Positions 18,329 through 28,802 are shown, numbered from the stretch's first letter. The stretch: 64,000 nucleotides of DNA from Adonisia turfae CCMR0081 (GCF_011009555.1 NZ_QXHD01000004.1:7133302-7197301), one strand, 5' to 3'. Made by a program: numbers and translations. The notes: generated from the sequence alone by a model not told the origin.

Positions 18329-21300
18329 TTATTCATCCACCTTGGTGGTAAACCGAAAATAGCCATAGGCATTGGTGGGTGTCCCTTGCCCGGTGGTGTT
18401 AGGTAATGTGGCCAATCCGGTTGGATTACCGGTTGTGCCAGTGATATCGACCACCACCACTTCATCGGTGGCGGATGTGCTAAACCCAGAGAGATTACAT
18501 GTCGGTACCGCAGGTAGATTGCCCACTGTGGTCACCTCGCCTCGATCAACAGTTGTGGCATCGCTATCATCAGTGAGATTGTAGGTGGTGCTGCCGATAA
18601 CTAGCTCAATGTCGTTGCCACCATAAAGTCCAGTAACAAAACTCTGATTCGGCTGAATCCAGTCACAGATTCTCACGGTTTCGGCTGTAGTGCCACCTGC
18701 GTTGAGGAAATACACTGTGTATTCAATCTCGTCACCAGGGTTGACCAATCCTGCATCAAGTTCACCTAGCAGATAACCATTTGGCCAGTTACTCATGTCA
18801 TCAGCCGAATTTGTAACATTATCGTTGACTATCCCATTGAGGGTGGTATTGTCGTTAGGATTTTTGGTGCGATCGCCATTGATGGCCGTAATCCGTTTCA
18901 CCAATACTACATCAGCGTTACTCGACACGACCGTAAACGTGGTCGGATCATCAATGGGGGGTGAGTCCGGGTCGTCGCTAGGGAAGGTTTGTGCACCGAA
19001 GGAGAGGGATGCCTGGTTATCAATGTTGCCCACTGGAGCATTGTTATCAACAACAGCATTTACTGTGAAAGTGACACTGTTGGTAATGTTATCCACACCG
19101 TTAGGGATGTTAATGCTGCTGATGCTCAGTGCAGTGTCATTAAATGTGGTGACGGTGCCACCACCAGGGGATGCAACACTCAGACTGTTGGTATCAAAGG
19201 TAATGTTGGGGTCCGTGAGGACATCCTCAAAATCAATAAAAATGTCGCTACCATACCCGTTGTATAACACGTAGGTATAGGTGACCGTATCACCGGGAAA
19301 TGCAATTTCAGGTTCAACATTTTTGGTGAGGGCGGGTGGAGTACAGGAAGTGGCATCAAATTTATCATTGGTAAACACTGGTCCCACCCGGTGGACAACA
19401 GCGGGCGACCGGGTCAAATCAACGGCAAAGAGGGCATTATCACCACCAGCCACATTGCGATAAAAGTAGCTGATGCCGCTGCTGGTGGCCCAAGACCCTC
19501 CTGAATTAAAGGGTACGGGGTCACCTGTCGTTGTAACAACGGTTGCAGCTCCTCCTGTTGGTGGAATACGATAGAGATTTCCCTGGGTGATGCCGTATAA
19601 CTGACCATCAACAGGATTGAAATTAAGGTCATCGGGATCATTGGGTAGCCCTGTAATAGCAAAAGTTTGGTAGGTGAGGCTACCATCGGTAGGAGTGTCA
19701 CCAATCGCAACAACTCGCAGTGTGTTGCCATCTACCATGTTGTAGTAATTACCACGGCCATCCATGGTGCCACTAAACCAGGCGGGGGTATTCAGTTCGG
19801 TAGACGGATCGCTCACTAAGGTGGCTCGACCTAACCCTTCAAGGGTGCCATCGGCGCTGATGCGCACAATCTCGCGCGGTTGGAAACTGGACTCACCTAG
19901 AGTATTGATGACAACACCATAGAGGTAGTTATCCAAAATGTTATAGGCTAAACCATTGACTTCGATGGGAGGATCAAAGTTTGGGGACGTAGCGGTATTA
20001 ATTGAGTTAAAGCTCAGGGTGGTTGGGTCAAAGATACCGAATTCGGATGGACTGTTGATGATGGAATAGGCGGAGGTGTCGCAGGCAAAGGTGGGACCAG
20101 AAAATGTGCTAGCACGAGTTCTCACCGTAGCATCGACAGATGGAATAAAGCCTAAACTAGGATGGTCAGGAGTTCCCTTGAAATTATTGGTATAAATGTC
20201 ACCGCCGAGACTACCCGTAGATGACATCGTTAGTCGCAGCCGCCGCGTCGGATCCCCGGCATTCATAGCGGGTGCTGTGATCAAAACTGCCGTGACATCA
20301 GAATAATCGGCCGCAGGACAACCTCCTGCTCCACTAGTAATATCAGCAGGAGTACACCAGACTGTACTGCCATTTTGAGTCGCTGGGTTATCACTGATAT
20401 TGTTGGGACTATCGTTGGTGAATTGGAAGGTAAAACCCGCATTATCTACATCCTGAATAGTTTTAAAGATAGGCGTGGCTGTATAATCTGTGGGCGGGGT
20501 ACCCACACCATCAAACGCATCTCGAATAGAGCCATCGCCCTCATAGGGAAGGATATCGATGAATTCAGAGCCTGCTGTTACATCAATATCTTCACTGAGA
20601 TTGGCCAGATACAGATCATAAACAATATCTTCTCCTGGCTCTATTTCTGGTGTGACCGCCTCTTTGAAAATGGTAAATGCTGCATTGTTGACGATAGTAA
20701 CCGAACGGATATCGGTACGCGATTCTAAAGGAGAGGAGTCAAGGTCCGAACCAGTATCATCTAGAGCAGCAACAGATGCTTGGTTGGCAATACTGGTGCC
20801 ACCGACAATATCAAACCCCGCCTTAGCTTCGAAGGTGATCGTCGGAATCGGCACATTGGGAGAGTAATCGCCTAAGCTCCAGCTCAGAGTCGTAGTTCCA
20901 TCTCCATTCGCGATCACGCTGTCAGGGGTAATATTGGCAGATCCGGTAACGTAGCTGAGTTCTGTGGGCAAGGTATCGGTCACCACAATCTCAGCCTCAG
21001 AGACATCGCTGGTTAATGCTGTGAGGGTGGTCTCTAGGGCAAAGGTAATATTCTCAGTTGCCTTAACGGTATTAACGGAGTCATCTGCTTCCGTTCCATT
21101 AGTTGGATCATCGGTGCTTTTATCAATTCGGACGATCGCACGGGTGAGCTGCAGGCGATCACCGTCATCATTTCCGCTATGGTCAACGGGGTTATAAGAC
21201 CCGACATCCCAATTGCCACTCTTGAGTTCATCTACCCGAGAGGTAACAAAATTAGCAAGAATTGTCGGATCGGGGATTTGTATCCCCGTCACTGGATCAA

Positions 21301-23200
21301 TATTAAGAACCTGCAGGTGAAGCACAGCGTCTATACGGAAGCCTTCTGGCAGAACACCATCCACTCCGCTAGGCCGAATCCGTACTCGGGTGACTTGAGG
21401 AATCAAACCAGGATTGCTGGCCAGGTTAGCTTCGCTATACCAGGTGGCATCACCATCATTGCAGGTGGCGTTGCGCTGAGCCTCAAACCGAGTCACGTCT
21501 CCAATCGCCGCTGTTTCACCCCCATAATAGCTATCTGTTGCAGTGTCGCCTCCTACACCATACTCAATAATCACATCTGACTCTGTCAGCCGTTGACCTC
21601 CCGTGCGGAATTCCACATATTGACCACTGGTGGGATTAGGGGCCAAAATTTGGGTACGGTTATCAAACTTGTCGCACAGCATAACATTGGTTAAATCGCC
21701 AACACCCGTGTTCCTAATAGTGAAATAACTACCAACGCTCTCACCTGGGAGCACGACACCATCGCCGGATTCAATGTCTGTCATAGGATACAACACGCTG
21801 TTGTTATTGAAATTACCACCGCTGTAGGGAGTACGATAATATTTGTCCTGGCTACGCCCTGACTGGGGCTGCTGCAACGCAAATGTTCGATCATTGTTTA
21901 CATCATCACTGTTACTGATGGGAACGGTGACATTCCCTCCTTGGTCCGGTTCTATATTGGACTGATTGGTAACACTTGGGGTATCGAGAAAGTCATAATA
22001 GTTTGTAACTGTGAGCTGATTTCCCCCGGCTGGAAAATCACTCGTAGGTATCCAAATCTCTACAACTCCGGCGACTAGATGAGTGTCATGAACATTGAGG
22101 GTACCTCCATTGGCATTTAGGGTAGGACGATGTTGACCAGACAAGTCGGCATCGGTAATGGTGATAGTAATGTCGTTGCCTGCACCGCTTTGACTACAGC
22201 TCCAGGTACCAGAATCTGTGACAGCATTTGTCTCTTGTCCTGCCCCGGCAATACTTAGGGAGCCCAATGGGAGTTCTCTGATCCAAGATCCGGCAATACT
22301 GTTGTCTTTGGTATTGGGGGCACAGCCCGATCGTCCACCCCAAGTATATAAACGGGCATTGGGGGAAATGCCACTCACCACATCAGTGATAATCATTTGA
22401 TTGCCTGGGGTACTCGGATCGTCATCACCCAAGACCTCGCTCCCTTTTGGAGCAATAATTGACAGGGGCCAGACATAAAGCACCCCTTCTTCGCCTCCAG
22501 GCCCCTCGGTTAATGTACCGACTCGACGAGGAGCGCCGGAGTCATCCTTCGCCAGGTCCATTTGTGGTGTGGCTGAAACTTTCACCTGGGTAGGGCCTGC
22601 TGAGAGATTACCGGCACTAGAGGTGAGATTAGCGTTTACTTCCAGATCTGCACCATGGGGAGCTGTGCCTAAAACAGCGGCTGTAAAGTCAAAGAAGCCG
22701 GTGGTTGAGGTGGGTAGGGGTTCGGTACATGTGAGGGTTTTGCGATCGCTACTAACCGACACACTCCCAAGACATGAACTTTGGTTCTCTTCCCACAAAT
22801 GATAATCATCGCCAATGGTGACTGTGATCGTCGTACTGCCATTGGGCTGAGTATCGGTGGCATAGTTAACCCGATAGGTGACAGTATCATAGGTCCGCAC
22901 AATCCCATTCTCATCATTAGCATCATTCCCCGCATTACTAAAGCCAGGGTAGGTTGGATCAGGTCCCGAGAAGTTTGCAGTACCATCACTTCTAACACTT
23001 ACTCCAAATGTTGTCACCTCTGCTGTTGCTGTCGTTGCAAATATTCCACCCATCATACTTGCAAGCCCCAATGTGGCTAACAAGTAATTACGAGAAGACA
23101 AAAAATAGTGGCCTTTTCTAGAGTTAGGACAACTGTTTTCTTTCTTTGCGAAATGATGATGAATCCCCAAGGAATTTAGAGATAGGAATGGAATTTGCAT
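18329..23200 (-). CDS. Giant secreted DUF11-type surface protein B
   Basis: 1623 residues, the largest protein in the window. A long basic N-terminus precedes a signal-like helix (about residues 38-60, ending TATAE). The rest is almost all beta and rich in Asp, Asn, Thr and Gly. At least two DUF11-like repeats are visible in the middle: one starting IDKSTDDPTNGTEADDSV with the ENITFALETT strand, another with FTIFKEAVTPEIEPGEDIVY. Residues about 1060-1310 contain repeated short blades (VNGLAYNILDNYLYGV, DDLNFNPVDGQLYGI) resembling a beta-propeller of the DUF6923 kind. A third DUF11-like repeat (LTKNVEPEIAFPGDTVTY) follows. Residues 1431-1623 are the shared C-terminal domain, about 83 percent identical by eye to that of the protein at 29421. 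Confidence 0.85.
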   Translation of the reverse strand: MQIPFLSLNSLGIHHHFAKKENSCPNSRKGHYFLSSRNYLLATLGLASMMGGIFATTATAEVTTFGVSVRSDGTANFSGPDPTYPGFSNAGNDANDENGIVRTYDTVTYRVNYATDTQPNGSTTITVTIGDDYHLWEENQSSCLGSVSVSSDRKTLTCTEPLPTSTTGFFDFTAAVLGTAPHGADLEVNANLTSSAGNLSAGPTQVKVSATPQMDLAKDDSGAPRRVGTLTEGPGGEEGVLYVWPLSIIAPKGSEVLGDDDPSTPGNQMIITDVVSGISPNARLYTWGGRSGCAPNTKDNSIAGSWIRELPLGSLSIAGAGQETNAVTDSGTWSCSQSGAGNDITITITDADLSGQHRPTLNANGGTLNVHDTHLVAGVVEIWIPTSDFPAGGNQLTVTNYYDFLDTPSVTNQSNIEPDQGGNVTVPISNSDDVNNDRTFALQQPQSGRSQDKYYRTPYSGGNFNNNSVLYPMTDIESGDGVVLPGESVGSYFTIRNTGVGDLTNVMLCDKFDNRTQILAPNPTSGQYVEFRTGGQRLTESDVIIEYGVGGDTATDSYYGGETAAIGDVTRFEAQRNATCNDGDATWYSEANLASNPGLIPQVTRVRIRPSGVDGVLPEGFRIDAVLHLQVLNIDPVTGIQIPDPTILANFVTSRVDELKSGNWDVGSYNPVDHSGNDDGDRLQLTRAIVRIDKSTDDPTNGTEADDSVNTVKATENITFALETTLTALTSDVSEAEIVVTDTLPTELSYVTGSANITPDSVIANGDGTTTLSWSLGDYSPNVPIPTITFEAKAGFDIVGGTSIANQASVAALDDTGSDLDSSPLESRTDIRSVTIVNNAAFTIFKEAVTPEIEPGEDIVYDLYLANLSEDIDVTAGSEFIDILPYEGDGSIRDAFDGVGTPPTDYTATPIFKTIQDVDNAGFTFQFTNDSPNNISDNPATQNGSTVWCTPADITSGAGGCPAADYSDVTAVLITAPAMNAGDPTRRLRLTMSSTGSLGGDIYTNNFKGTPDHPSLGFIPSVDATVRTRASTFSGPTFACDTSAYSIINSPSEFGIFDPTTLSFNSINTATSPNFDPPIEVNGLAYNILDNYLYGVVINTLGESSFQPREIVRISADGTLEGLGRATLVSDPSTELNTPAWFSGTMDGRGNYYNMVDGNTLRVVAIGDTPTDGSLTYQTFAITGLPNDPDDLNFNPVDGQLYGITQGNLYRIPPTGGAATVVTTTGDPVPFNSGGSWATSSGISYFYRNVAGGDNALFAVDLTRSPAVVHRVGPVFTNDKFDATSCTPPALTKNVEPEIAFPGDTVTYTYVLYNGYGSDIFIDFEDVLTDPNITFDTNSLSVASPGGGTVTTFNDTALSISSINIPNGVDNITNSVTFTVNAVVDNNAPVGNIDNQASLSFGAQTFPSDDPDSPPIDDPTTFTVVSSNADVVLVKRITAINGDRTKNPNDNTTLNGIVNDNVTNSADDMSNWPNGYLLGELDAGLVNPGDEIEYTVYFLNAGGTTAETVRICDWIQPNQSFVTGLYGGNDIELVIGSTTYNLTDDSDATTVDRGEVTTVGNLPAVPTCNLSGFSTSATDEVVVVDITGTTGNPTGLATLPNTTGQGTPTNAYGYFRFTTKVDE

Positions 23201-23542
23201 GGTAGATGACTGACCTGATCAGGAACGGCATATGCAGTAAGCTAACTCTTCTCCTATGGAGAATAATCAAAGTCCATCTGCCAATGGAATAACTTCACAC
23301 GAATTGAGATGTTTTACCCAGAAAAGTTGTTGTAACTATTCCAATTCGTGTGGCTTTAAAGTGATCTCATCTAATAACGCTAGGGTACACAAAAAAACTT
23401 TGATTCTCTCAGTAACCATGCGTATTTTTTGTCAAGGTTACGAACTTGTATTATGCCGGAACTTTGTATTAAGAGCTTTTGCTGTTGACAAATAATGTGC
23501 AATCAAGCGTTAGATAAAAAAACGTTAATTCTACTGGCTCGG
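23201..23542. other. Intergenic region with an 11-bp inverted repeat
   Basis: 342 bases between two minus-strand surface-protein genes. CACACGAATTG (23296-23306) and its complement (23342-23352) can form a stem with a 35-base loop. This may be regulatory or a spent terminator. A plus-strand frame here (about 79 codons) has no family features and was not accepted. Confidence 0.5.
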
Positions 23543-25204
23543 CTATTCAACTACTTGGGTCGTAAATCGAAAGAAACCAAAAGCGTTGCTAGGCAAATCT
23601 TGTCCAGATATACCAGGCAATGTAGTTAACCCAGTGGGTTCACCGATTGTTCCAGTAACATCCAACACCAATACATTATCGTTGAGAGCAGTGTCGTCAG
23701 ATAGATTACAAGTAGGATTTGTAGACAAGCTACCTACAGTTGTTAATTCTGCCCTATCAGTTACATCGTTCGTAGCGGTTAACTGGTAGGTGCTACCACC
23801 AATATCAAGCGCAATGTCTTTTCCATCATATAGGTTGGGCGCAGAAGCTCCATACAGACCAGTAACAAAATTCTGGTTAGGCTGTATCCAGTCGCAGAGC
23901 CTTACATCCATAGCCTCCCTGCCCCCAGTATTGATAAAATATATTGTATATTCAATCTCATCGCCGGGCTTTACTAAGCCTGCATTAATCTCACCAATCA
24001 GATAATCTGTAGGCCAGTTCCTGTTATCATCAGCGGAATTAGCGATATTGTCATTGACTTCAGTGTTGAGAGGCGTGTTGTCGTTTAAGTTAACCGTGCG
24101 GTTGCCATTGATAGCCGTAATCCGTTTGACGACGAGTACTTCAGGCGGTCTGACAACATTAGCACCGATAAAACTAAGGTGTTCGCTATCGGCATTGTTG
24201 TTGCCTGCTGTACTGTCATCATCGCCGACAATGAGCATGACTTTTTGTATACGTTCGATCTCACCATTATCAACAAAGCCAATCCAGCGAGTTGATTGGT
24301 TGCCACAGCCTGGTTCGTTATTGGCTGTGCCGCCACACAGGCTTTGAACAACCAGTTCTGGGTCGGGTTCGTTACTGTCATAGAGAGAATTTGGCGCAAT
24401 TTCAATATCGTTGCCAATGCGGTTATTCGAGGCATCCAGAAGCCTTAAAATTGCTGGTGTTCCGTTGCCATCAGTGCGAGTTTCTAAGTCTCCTACCCAG
24501 AAGCCAAACGAGCTAACTGGTTGGTCAAATGATAGGAGAACGGTATTGCGTTTGAGATCACTCAAAGCGCCGGCGTGAGTCTCATTCCAAAATCGGGGTT
24601 GGTCATTACTTTCATAAAGGCTGGTCGGACGGGGTGCTGAACCTTGCAAAGAACTACTACTGCTGAGGGTAGGACTTGAGCCTGCAATCGTAGGCTCTCC
24701 AGCACATGCAGTCTCCCCTATGGGAATCTGTACCAACTCAACAGAGACATTGACTATATTGTCGATGACAGGATCGTGATAGCTAAAATTGTTAACGCTA
24801 CCCTGAGGAACACTAGCGGTTCCAAACCAGTTTTCTAACGCAGGATCGGTTGGTTGACCAACCGCAGTTCGCCAATCATCGTCCAAGATGTCTACTAAAT
24901 CGCGGGTGGCAATGACATTGCGTCTGACCTCACCGCTGATATAAGGGATAATGCTAGGGTCAGATGTACCGCTACCGATGGTGCAGCCGTCTGAGTCGGT
25001 GGTCACCATGACAGATGAACTTGTCCGTGTCTCTTGTGAGTTGTTAACTGGGTTAATAAAGCTCCCTGTGGCTTGGTTTTTAAGCGCAGTGCCAGGTGCT
25101 GGAGCATCTGCCCGAGCTGAACGATCAATCAATGCTCCATGAGATAACAATATTATGACAATTAGGGCATGTTTGAGGCCCCAACTGAGTAACTGACATT
25201 TCAT
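23543..25204 (-). CDS. Secreted surface protein C of the DUF11 cluster
   Basis: 553 residues with a signal peptide (about 10-33, ending SARADA). Residues 36-65 are the shared N-terminal module (PGTALKNQATGSFINP). Residues about 130-345 form a beta-rich domain with FGFWVGDLETRT, resembling lectin-like domains of cyanobacterial exported proteins. Residues 356-553 are the shared C-terminal domain (VKRITAIN, PGDEIEYTIYF, LCDWIQPNQ, PTCNL, FRFTTQV). Unlike protein B it has no clear central DUF11 repeat. It is next to B in the same orientation across the 342-base gap at 23201. Confidence 0.8.
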   Translation of the reverse strand: MKCQLLSWGLKHALIVIILLSHGALIDRSARADAPAPGTALKNQATGSFINPVNNSQETRTSSSVMVTTDSDGCTIGSGTSDPSIIPYISGEVRRNVIATRDLVDILDDDWRTAVGQPTDPALENWFGTASVPQGSVNNFSYHDPVIDNIVNVSVELVQIPIGETACAGEPTIAGSSPTLSSSSSLQGSAPRPTSLYESNDQPRFWNETHAGALSDLKRNTVLLSFDQPVSSFGFWVGDLETRTDGNGTPAILRLLDASNNRIGNDIEIAPNSLYDSNEPDPELVVQSLCGGTANNEPGCGNQSTRWIGFVDNGEIERIQKVMLIVGDDDSTAGNNNADSEHLSFIGANVVRPPEVLVVKRITAINGNRTVNLNDNTPLNTEVNDNIANSADDNRNWPTDYLIGEINAGLVKPGDEIEYTIYFINTGGREAMDVRLCDWIQPNQNFVTGLYGASAPNLYDGKDIALDIGGSTYQLTATNDVTDRAELTTVGSLSTNPTCNLSDDTALNDNVLVLDVTGTIGEPTGLTTLPGISGQDLPSNAFGFFRFTTQVVE

Positions 25205-25279
25205 TTGTGCGCAACCCTGACAAAATGTGCCTGGTTATCCCAGTGCTCTCATTAAGGTGCCCACCCATAGTTTTCTCAT

Positions 25280-25564
25280 GTGATGAGAAAGTTGATATCC
25301 CTGTCTTTAGGAATTGATGATGCCTGGGCTCAGGTGGAAGAAGGGTTGGCTCTACCTAATATCTGGATTCCGTTATCCACCGATCAATATTCCACTGTTT
25401 TAAGGGGCTTGCTGCAAGATGCCCATATAAATGCCAACCTGTTTCCAGATGCCCATTTAGCGGCTTTAGCGATAGGGCATTGTCTGGAAGGTTGTACAAT
25501 AGATACTGATTTTGCGAGATCCTCTGGCTGTCGATGGCGTAATCCGCTTCAAGTTGCTTCATGA
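25280..25564 (+). pseudogene. VapC/PIN toxin remnant, N-terminus missing
   Basis: The 94-codon frame reads as the C-terminal half of a PIN-domain toxin: WAQVEEGLALPNIWIPLST, then FPDAHLAALAIGH with the third acidic residue, TDFARSSGCRW near the fourth, and NPL at the end. PIN nucleases need an N-terminal aspartate (LLDVN-like) and a following glutamate that are not encoded here; only some 20 residues precede the recognisable part. The frame opens with GTG at 25280 or ATG at 25283, within a hairpin of TTTCTCAT and ATGAGAAA. No antitoxin gene is adjacent. It is probably a decayed toxin left by an insertion or deletion. Confidence 0.6.
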
Positions 25565-25594
25565 TAGAGGAGCGGACGTTTCCTTTGGCAGGTT

Positions 25595-27205
25595 ATGGCA
25601 CCGGTATTCACAGATCGATTCTTTAATACGGCGGGTCCGGTGCGGGCTGATTGGCACTATCTGATCGATCCGTTGACCCGTTGGGCTATGGATGACATTC
25701 TCCAGCTGATTGCCCAGGGAAAATATTTTGTGCTGCATGCACCCCGGCAGACAGGGAAAACCTCCTGTTTGCTGGCCCTGATGGAGTATCTCAATGCTGA
25801 GGGGCGCTACCAGGCGGTTTATGCCAATATTGAGACGGCCCAAACCGCTAGAAATGATGTTTTTCGTGGCATTGACACCGTTGTCTATACCCTGGCATCA
25901 ATGGCTCAGCTTTATCAGCAAGATGCTCGATTGCATGACTGGCGACAGGCAATGCTCAAGCAATCGGCACCAGCCGATGATATGCTGCGTAGCCTATTAT
26001 CCCAATGGGCTACTCAAACGGACCAACCCATTGTTCTATTTTTGGATGAAGTGGATGCACTGGTGGGGGATACGCTGGTTGCCCTGTTGCGTCAGTTGCG
26101 AGCAGGCTATACCCAACGACCTCAGAATTTTCCTCTATCAATTATTCTCTGTGGGGTACGGGATGTGCGGGACTATCGCATTCAAACCACAGGACAGGAC
26201 ATTATTACCGGGGGCAGTGCATTTAATATTAAGGCAGAATCCCTGCGATTAGGTCATTTTATTGAGTCTGAGGTGCAGGCATTGCTCCAGCAGCACACGG
26301 ATCTGACGAAGCAGGTGTTTACGCCAGAAGCACTAACTTACATATGGCAGCAGACCCAGGGGCAACCCTGGTTGGTAAATGCCCTGGCTTATCAGGTTTG
26401 CTTTAAAGGGGACGGTAAAAAGCGCACCCAACCCATCACCCTGGAACTTATGAAAACTGCCCGAGAAAGTCTGATTCAACGGCGTGACACCCACCTGGAC
26501 CAGCTCACTGATAAACTCAAAGAGCCCCGAGTCCATCGGGTAATTGCCCAGATACTGGCTGGAGAAGTGCAGGTGGATGAGTTTCCTACGGATGATACCC
26601 AATATATTGAAGATTTAGGATTGATTCATCGTCGACCTACCTGGCAGATTGCTAACCCTATCTATCAGGAGATTATCCCTAGGGAATTAATTTGGACTAG
26701 TCAATATACGATTCAACAGGAACCCAATTGGTATATCCAGAGTGATAAACGACTGGATATGCCTAAGCTACTGAGAGCATTCCAACAGTTTTTTCGGGAG
26801 AATAGTGAAGTCTGGATCGAACGATTTGATTATAAAGAGGCCGGTCCTCAACTCCTGTTGCAAGCGTTTTTACAACGTATTCTTAATGGGGGTGGCAGAC
26901 TGACAAGAGAATATGGTCTGGGACGTAAACGTACCGATTTGTTAATTGAATGGCCCTTGGCTCAGGAGCAGGGGTTTCTCGGGCCAGTGCAGCGAGTGGT
27001 GTTGGAGCTTAAGATTTTATACCGGTCTTTGGAGGCCACTGTGGCTAATGGTTTAGCGCAAACGGCTGACTATGCGGATAAATCTGGAGCAGCAGAAGCC
27101 CATTTGATTTGTTTTAATCGCGATTCTCAGGTGAGCTGGGACGATAAGATTTTTGAACGGGTTGAATTGTACCAGGAAAGAACAATTTACCTATGGGGCA
27201 TGTAA
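25595..27205 (+). CDS. AAA-type ATPase with C-terminal PD-(D/E)XK nuclease-like domain
   Basis: 536 residues. The N-terminal half is an ATPase with Walker A HAPRQTGKTS near residue 50, Walker B IVLFLDEVDAL near residue 150 and a sensor-like region IILCGVRD. It resembles the AAA-like ATPases abundant in cyanobacteria. The C-terminal 150 residues include GRKRTDLLIEW and VVLELKIL, which fit the D and ExK positions of a PD-(D/E)XK nuclease. Such proteins are suspected of mobile or defence roles, but their function is not established. It is a plus-strand gene in an otherwise minus-strand cluster, 30 bases after the toxin remnant, so it probably arrived by insertion. Confidence 0.75.
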   Translation: MAPVFTDRFFNTAGPVRADWHYLIDPLTRWAMDDILQLIAQGKYFVLHAPRQTGKTSCLLALMEYLNAEGRYQAVYANIETAQTARNDVFRGIDTVVYTLASMAQLYQQDARLHDWRQAMLKQSAPADDMLRSLLSQWATQTDQPIVLFLDEVDALVGDTLVALLRQLRAGYTQRPQNFPLSIILCGVRDVRDYRIQTTGQDIITGGSAFNIKAESLRLGHFIESEVQALLQQHTDLTKQVFTPEALTYIWQQTQGQPWLVNALAYQVCFKGDGKKRTQPITLELMKTARESLIQRRDTHLDQLTDKLKEPRVHRVIAQILAGEVQVDEFPTDDTQYIEDLGLIHRRPTWQIANPIYQEIIPRELIWTSQYTIQQEPNWYIQSDKRLDMPKLLRAFQQFFRENSEVWIERFDYKEAGPQLLLQAFLQRILNGGGRLTREYGLGRKRTDLLIEWPLAQEQGFLGPVQRVVLELKILYRSLEATVANGLAQTADYADKSGAAEAHLICFNRDSQVSWDDKIFERVELYQERTIYLWGM

Positions 27206-27227
27206 GAAAATATTCATCATGGTGGGG

Positions 27228-28679
27228 TTACTTCACTCGGGCTCTAAATTTCACATGGCCGTAGGCTCCGGTGGCGTTGGTGGTAGCGTCAGGTAAATCA
27301 CCCAGGTTAACAACAACGGCACCGTTGGGGTTGGCATTGCTACCATTGCCGTCGCCGTCGCAGTCGATGTCGGGAAAGCTGTTGGCGGGGTCAACGCCGG
27401 GGGCAAAGTAAGTAGCACTATCGCCGTCGTTGGCTCCGGTGTGGTAGTCGGTGGTGCCATTGCGGAAGAGTTCGATGCTGAGGTCGGCTCCGCCGATGCC
27501 GCCGGTGGCTTGGGGGTTGTTGCCAGTGTAGGCGTTGGGGATAAAGGTGGTAAATGTGGGAATATAGTCGCAGAAGAGAACGTTTTCTGCGGTGGTGTCT
27601 CCGGAAGAGAGGAAGTAGATGGTGTATTCGATTTCGTCGTTGGGCATGACGTTACCGCCATTGATACCGCCTAGTAGATTGTTTGTGATATCCGGCCACT
27701 GATCTGTATCTTTTGGTGGATCTCCAGGATTGACCGGATCTGCAACCGTAATGTCGTTGTCATCATAGGGGTTACTGGCTTCATCCAGGTATTGAGCTAT
27801 GTCATCACCTTCGGTGGTAGTGGTTCCCCCATTAAGGGCGGTAATCCTTTTCACCAAAAGCACATTGGGATCAAGTGCGGCTGTGATCTCGACCGTTAAA
27901 CTATCCTCAGCTTCTCTTTCTCCATTAATCGGTGCACCTGTTGTGTCCCCATTATCCGTGCCCGAATTATCCTGGGTGTAGACATCATTTGACCCTGCCA
28001 CATAGGCCTCATTCTGACCATCTGTCGCCGCTGTATCCCCCAGGGTGACCGTTAAATCATTGCCTGCGGTCCCTGCCGTTACCGGTACCCGTACTGTAAT
28101 GCTGGCCCCTGCTGGAATAGAGCCATTGTTGGCACTGGCCACACCACTTAACAAATTACCAGTGGTCTCACCCCCACCGGGCACCGTAATATTGTTGCCC
28201 GTCAGATCAACCGCAGCCCCTGCCCCTATCCCATCGGCATCGTACTCAATAATTTGAATATCTCCTGCTTGGGTGCCATTGGTCACTGAAGCAGAGCCCG
28301 GAAGTACAAACTGGGTAGGATCGTTACCCACATTGGTGATTACAAAGTCTACATATACCGTATCGCCTTCATTGACGGTGCCGTCAGTGGGTTCGTTATA
28401 ACCATTGCTGACCACAGTGATACCTGCTACCTCAGCCACTTCCACCTGTACTTCATTGGAGATAATGGTCTGGGTGCTACTATCACTCGGATCAACAAAA
28501 CTACCTGTCGCCTGGTTCCGAATAATGGTCCCTGGGGCAGGACTATTGGCCCAGGCCATCATCCCCGGTGACAATACGCCTCCCGACAACAATATGGCGG
28601 CGATAATAGTCCGTGCCCGATTGGTTAACTGACGGCGGTTTGGTTTTGATTGATTGGGTGAAAGGCGACGGTTAGACAT
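27228..28679 (-). CDS. Secreted surface protein D of the DUF11 cluster
   Basis: 483 residues from the ATG at 28679; the longer frame from 28769 starts inside a palindrome and is not likely translated. A signal peptide (about 18-44) ends MMAWA. The shared N-terminal module follows (PGTIIRNQATGSFVDP, then VEVAEVAGITVV), the same VAE(V/I)AGITVV motif as in protein 41121. Residues about 75-260 look like one DUF11-type Ig fold (YVDFVITNVGNDPTQF). Residues 273-483 are the shared C-terminal domain with its own insertion (a Cys-Asp-rich SFPDIDCDGDGNG turn likely to bind Ca2+). Confidence 0.8.
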   Translation of the reverse strand: MSNRRLSPNQSKPNRRQLTNRARTIIAAILLSGGVLSPGMMAWANSPAPGTIIRNQATGSFVDPSDSSTQTIISNEVQVEVAEVAGITVVSNGYNEPTDGTVNEGDTVYVDFVITNVGNDPTQFVLPGSASVTNGTQAGDIQIIEYDADGIGAGAAVDLTGNNITVPGGGETTGNLLSGVASANNGSIPAGASITVRVPVTAGTAGNDLTVTLGDTAATDGQNEAYVAGSNDVYTQDNSGTDNGDTTGAPINGEREAEDSLTVEITAALDPNVLLVKRITALNGGTTTTEGDDIAQYLDEASNPYDDNDITVADPVNPGDPPKDTDQWPDITNNLLGGINGGNVMPNDEIEYTIYFLSSGDTTAENVLFCDYIPTFTTFIPNAYTGNNPQATGGIGGADLSIELFRNGTTDYHTGANDGDSATYFAPGVDPANSFPDIDCDGDGNGSNANPNGAVVVNLGDLPDATTNATGAYGHVKFRARVK

Positions 28680-28744
28680 TTTCAATAACCAAATTTTGTG
28701 TAATACTGAAAATTGGAATTTTTTGTAATACGGATAATCGTCCT

Positions 28745-28792
28745 CGATCCCTTTGTAGAGACCTTCCATGGAAGGTCTCTACAAAGGGATCG
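28745..28792. repeat. Dispersed palindrome, CCATGG type (copy 4)
   Basis: A perfect 48-bp palindrome, the longest copy, centred between 28768 and 28769, with arms CGATCCCTTTGTAGAGACC. It is 10 bases beyond the 3' end of the RAYT transposase gene. Confidence 0.9.
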
Positions 28793-28802
28793 TTGGGGCG
28801 GA

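Noticed and set aside
23256-23495. A 79-codon plus-strand frame in the gap at 23201-23542
   Set aside because: No signal peptide, repeat or family motif; it runs across an inverted repeat and is probably chance.
28680-28769. An upstream extension of surface protein D starting inside the palindrome
   Set aside because: The ATG is the centre of the CCATGG repeat, and the signal peptide begins properly only at 28679.
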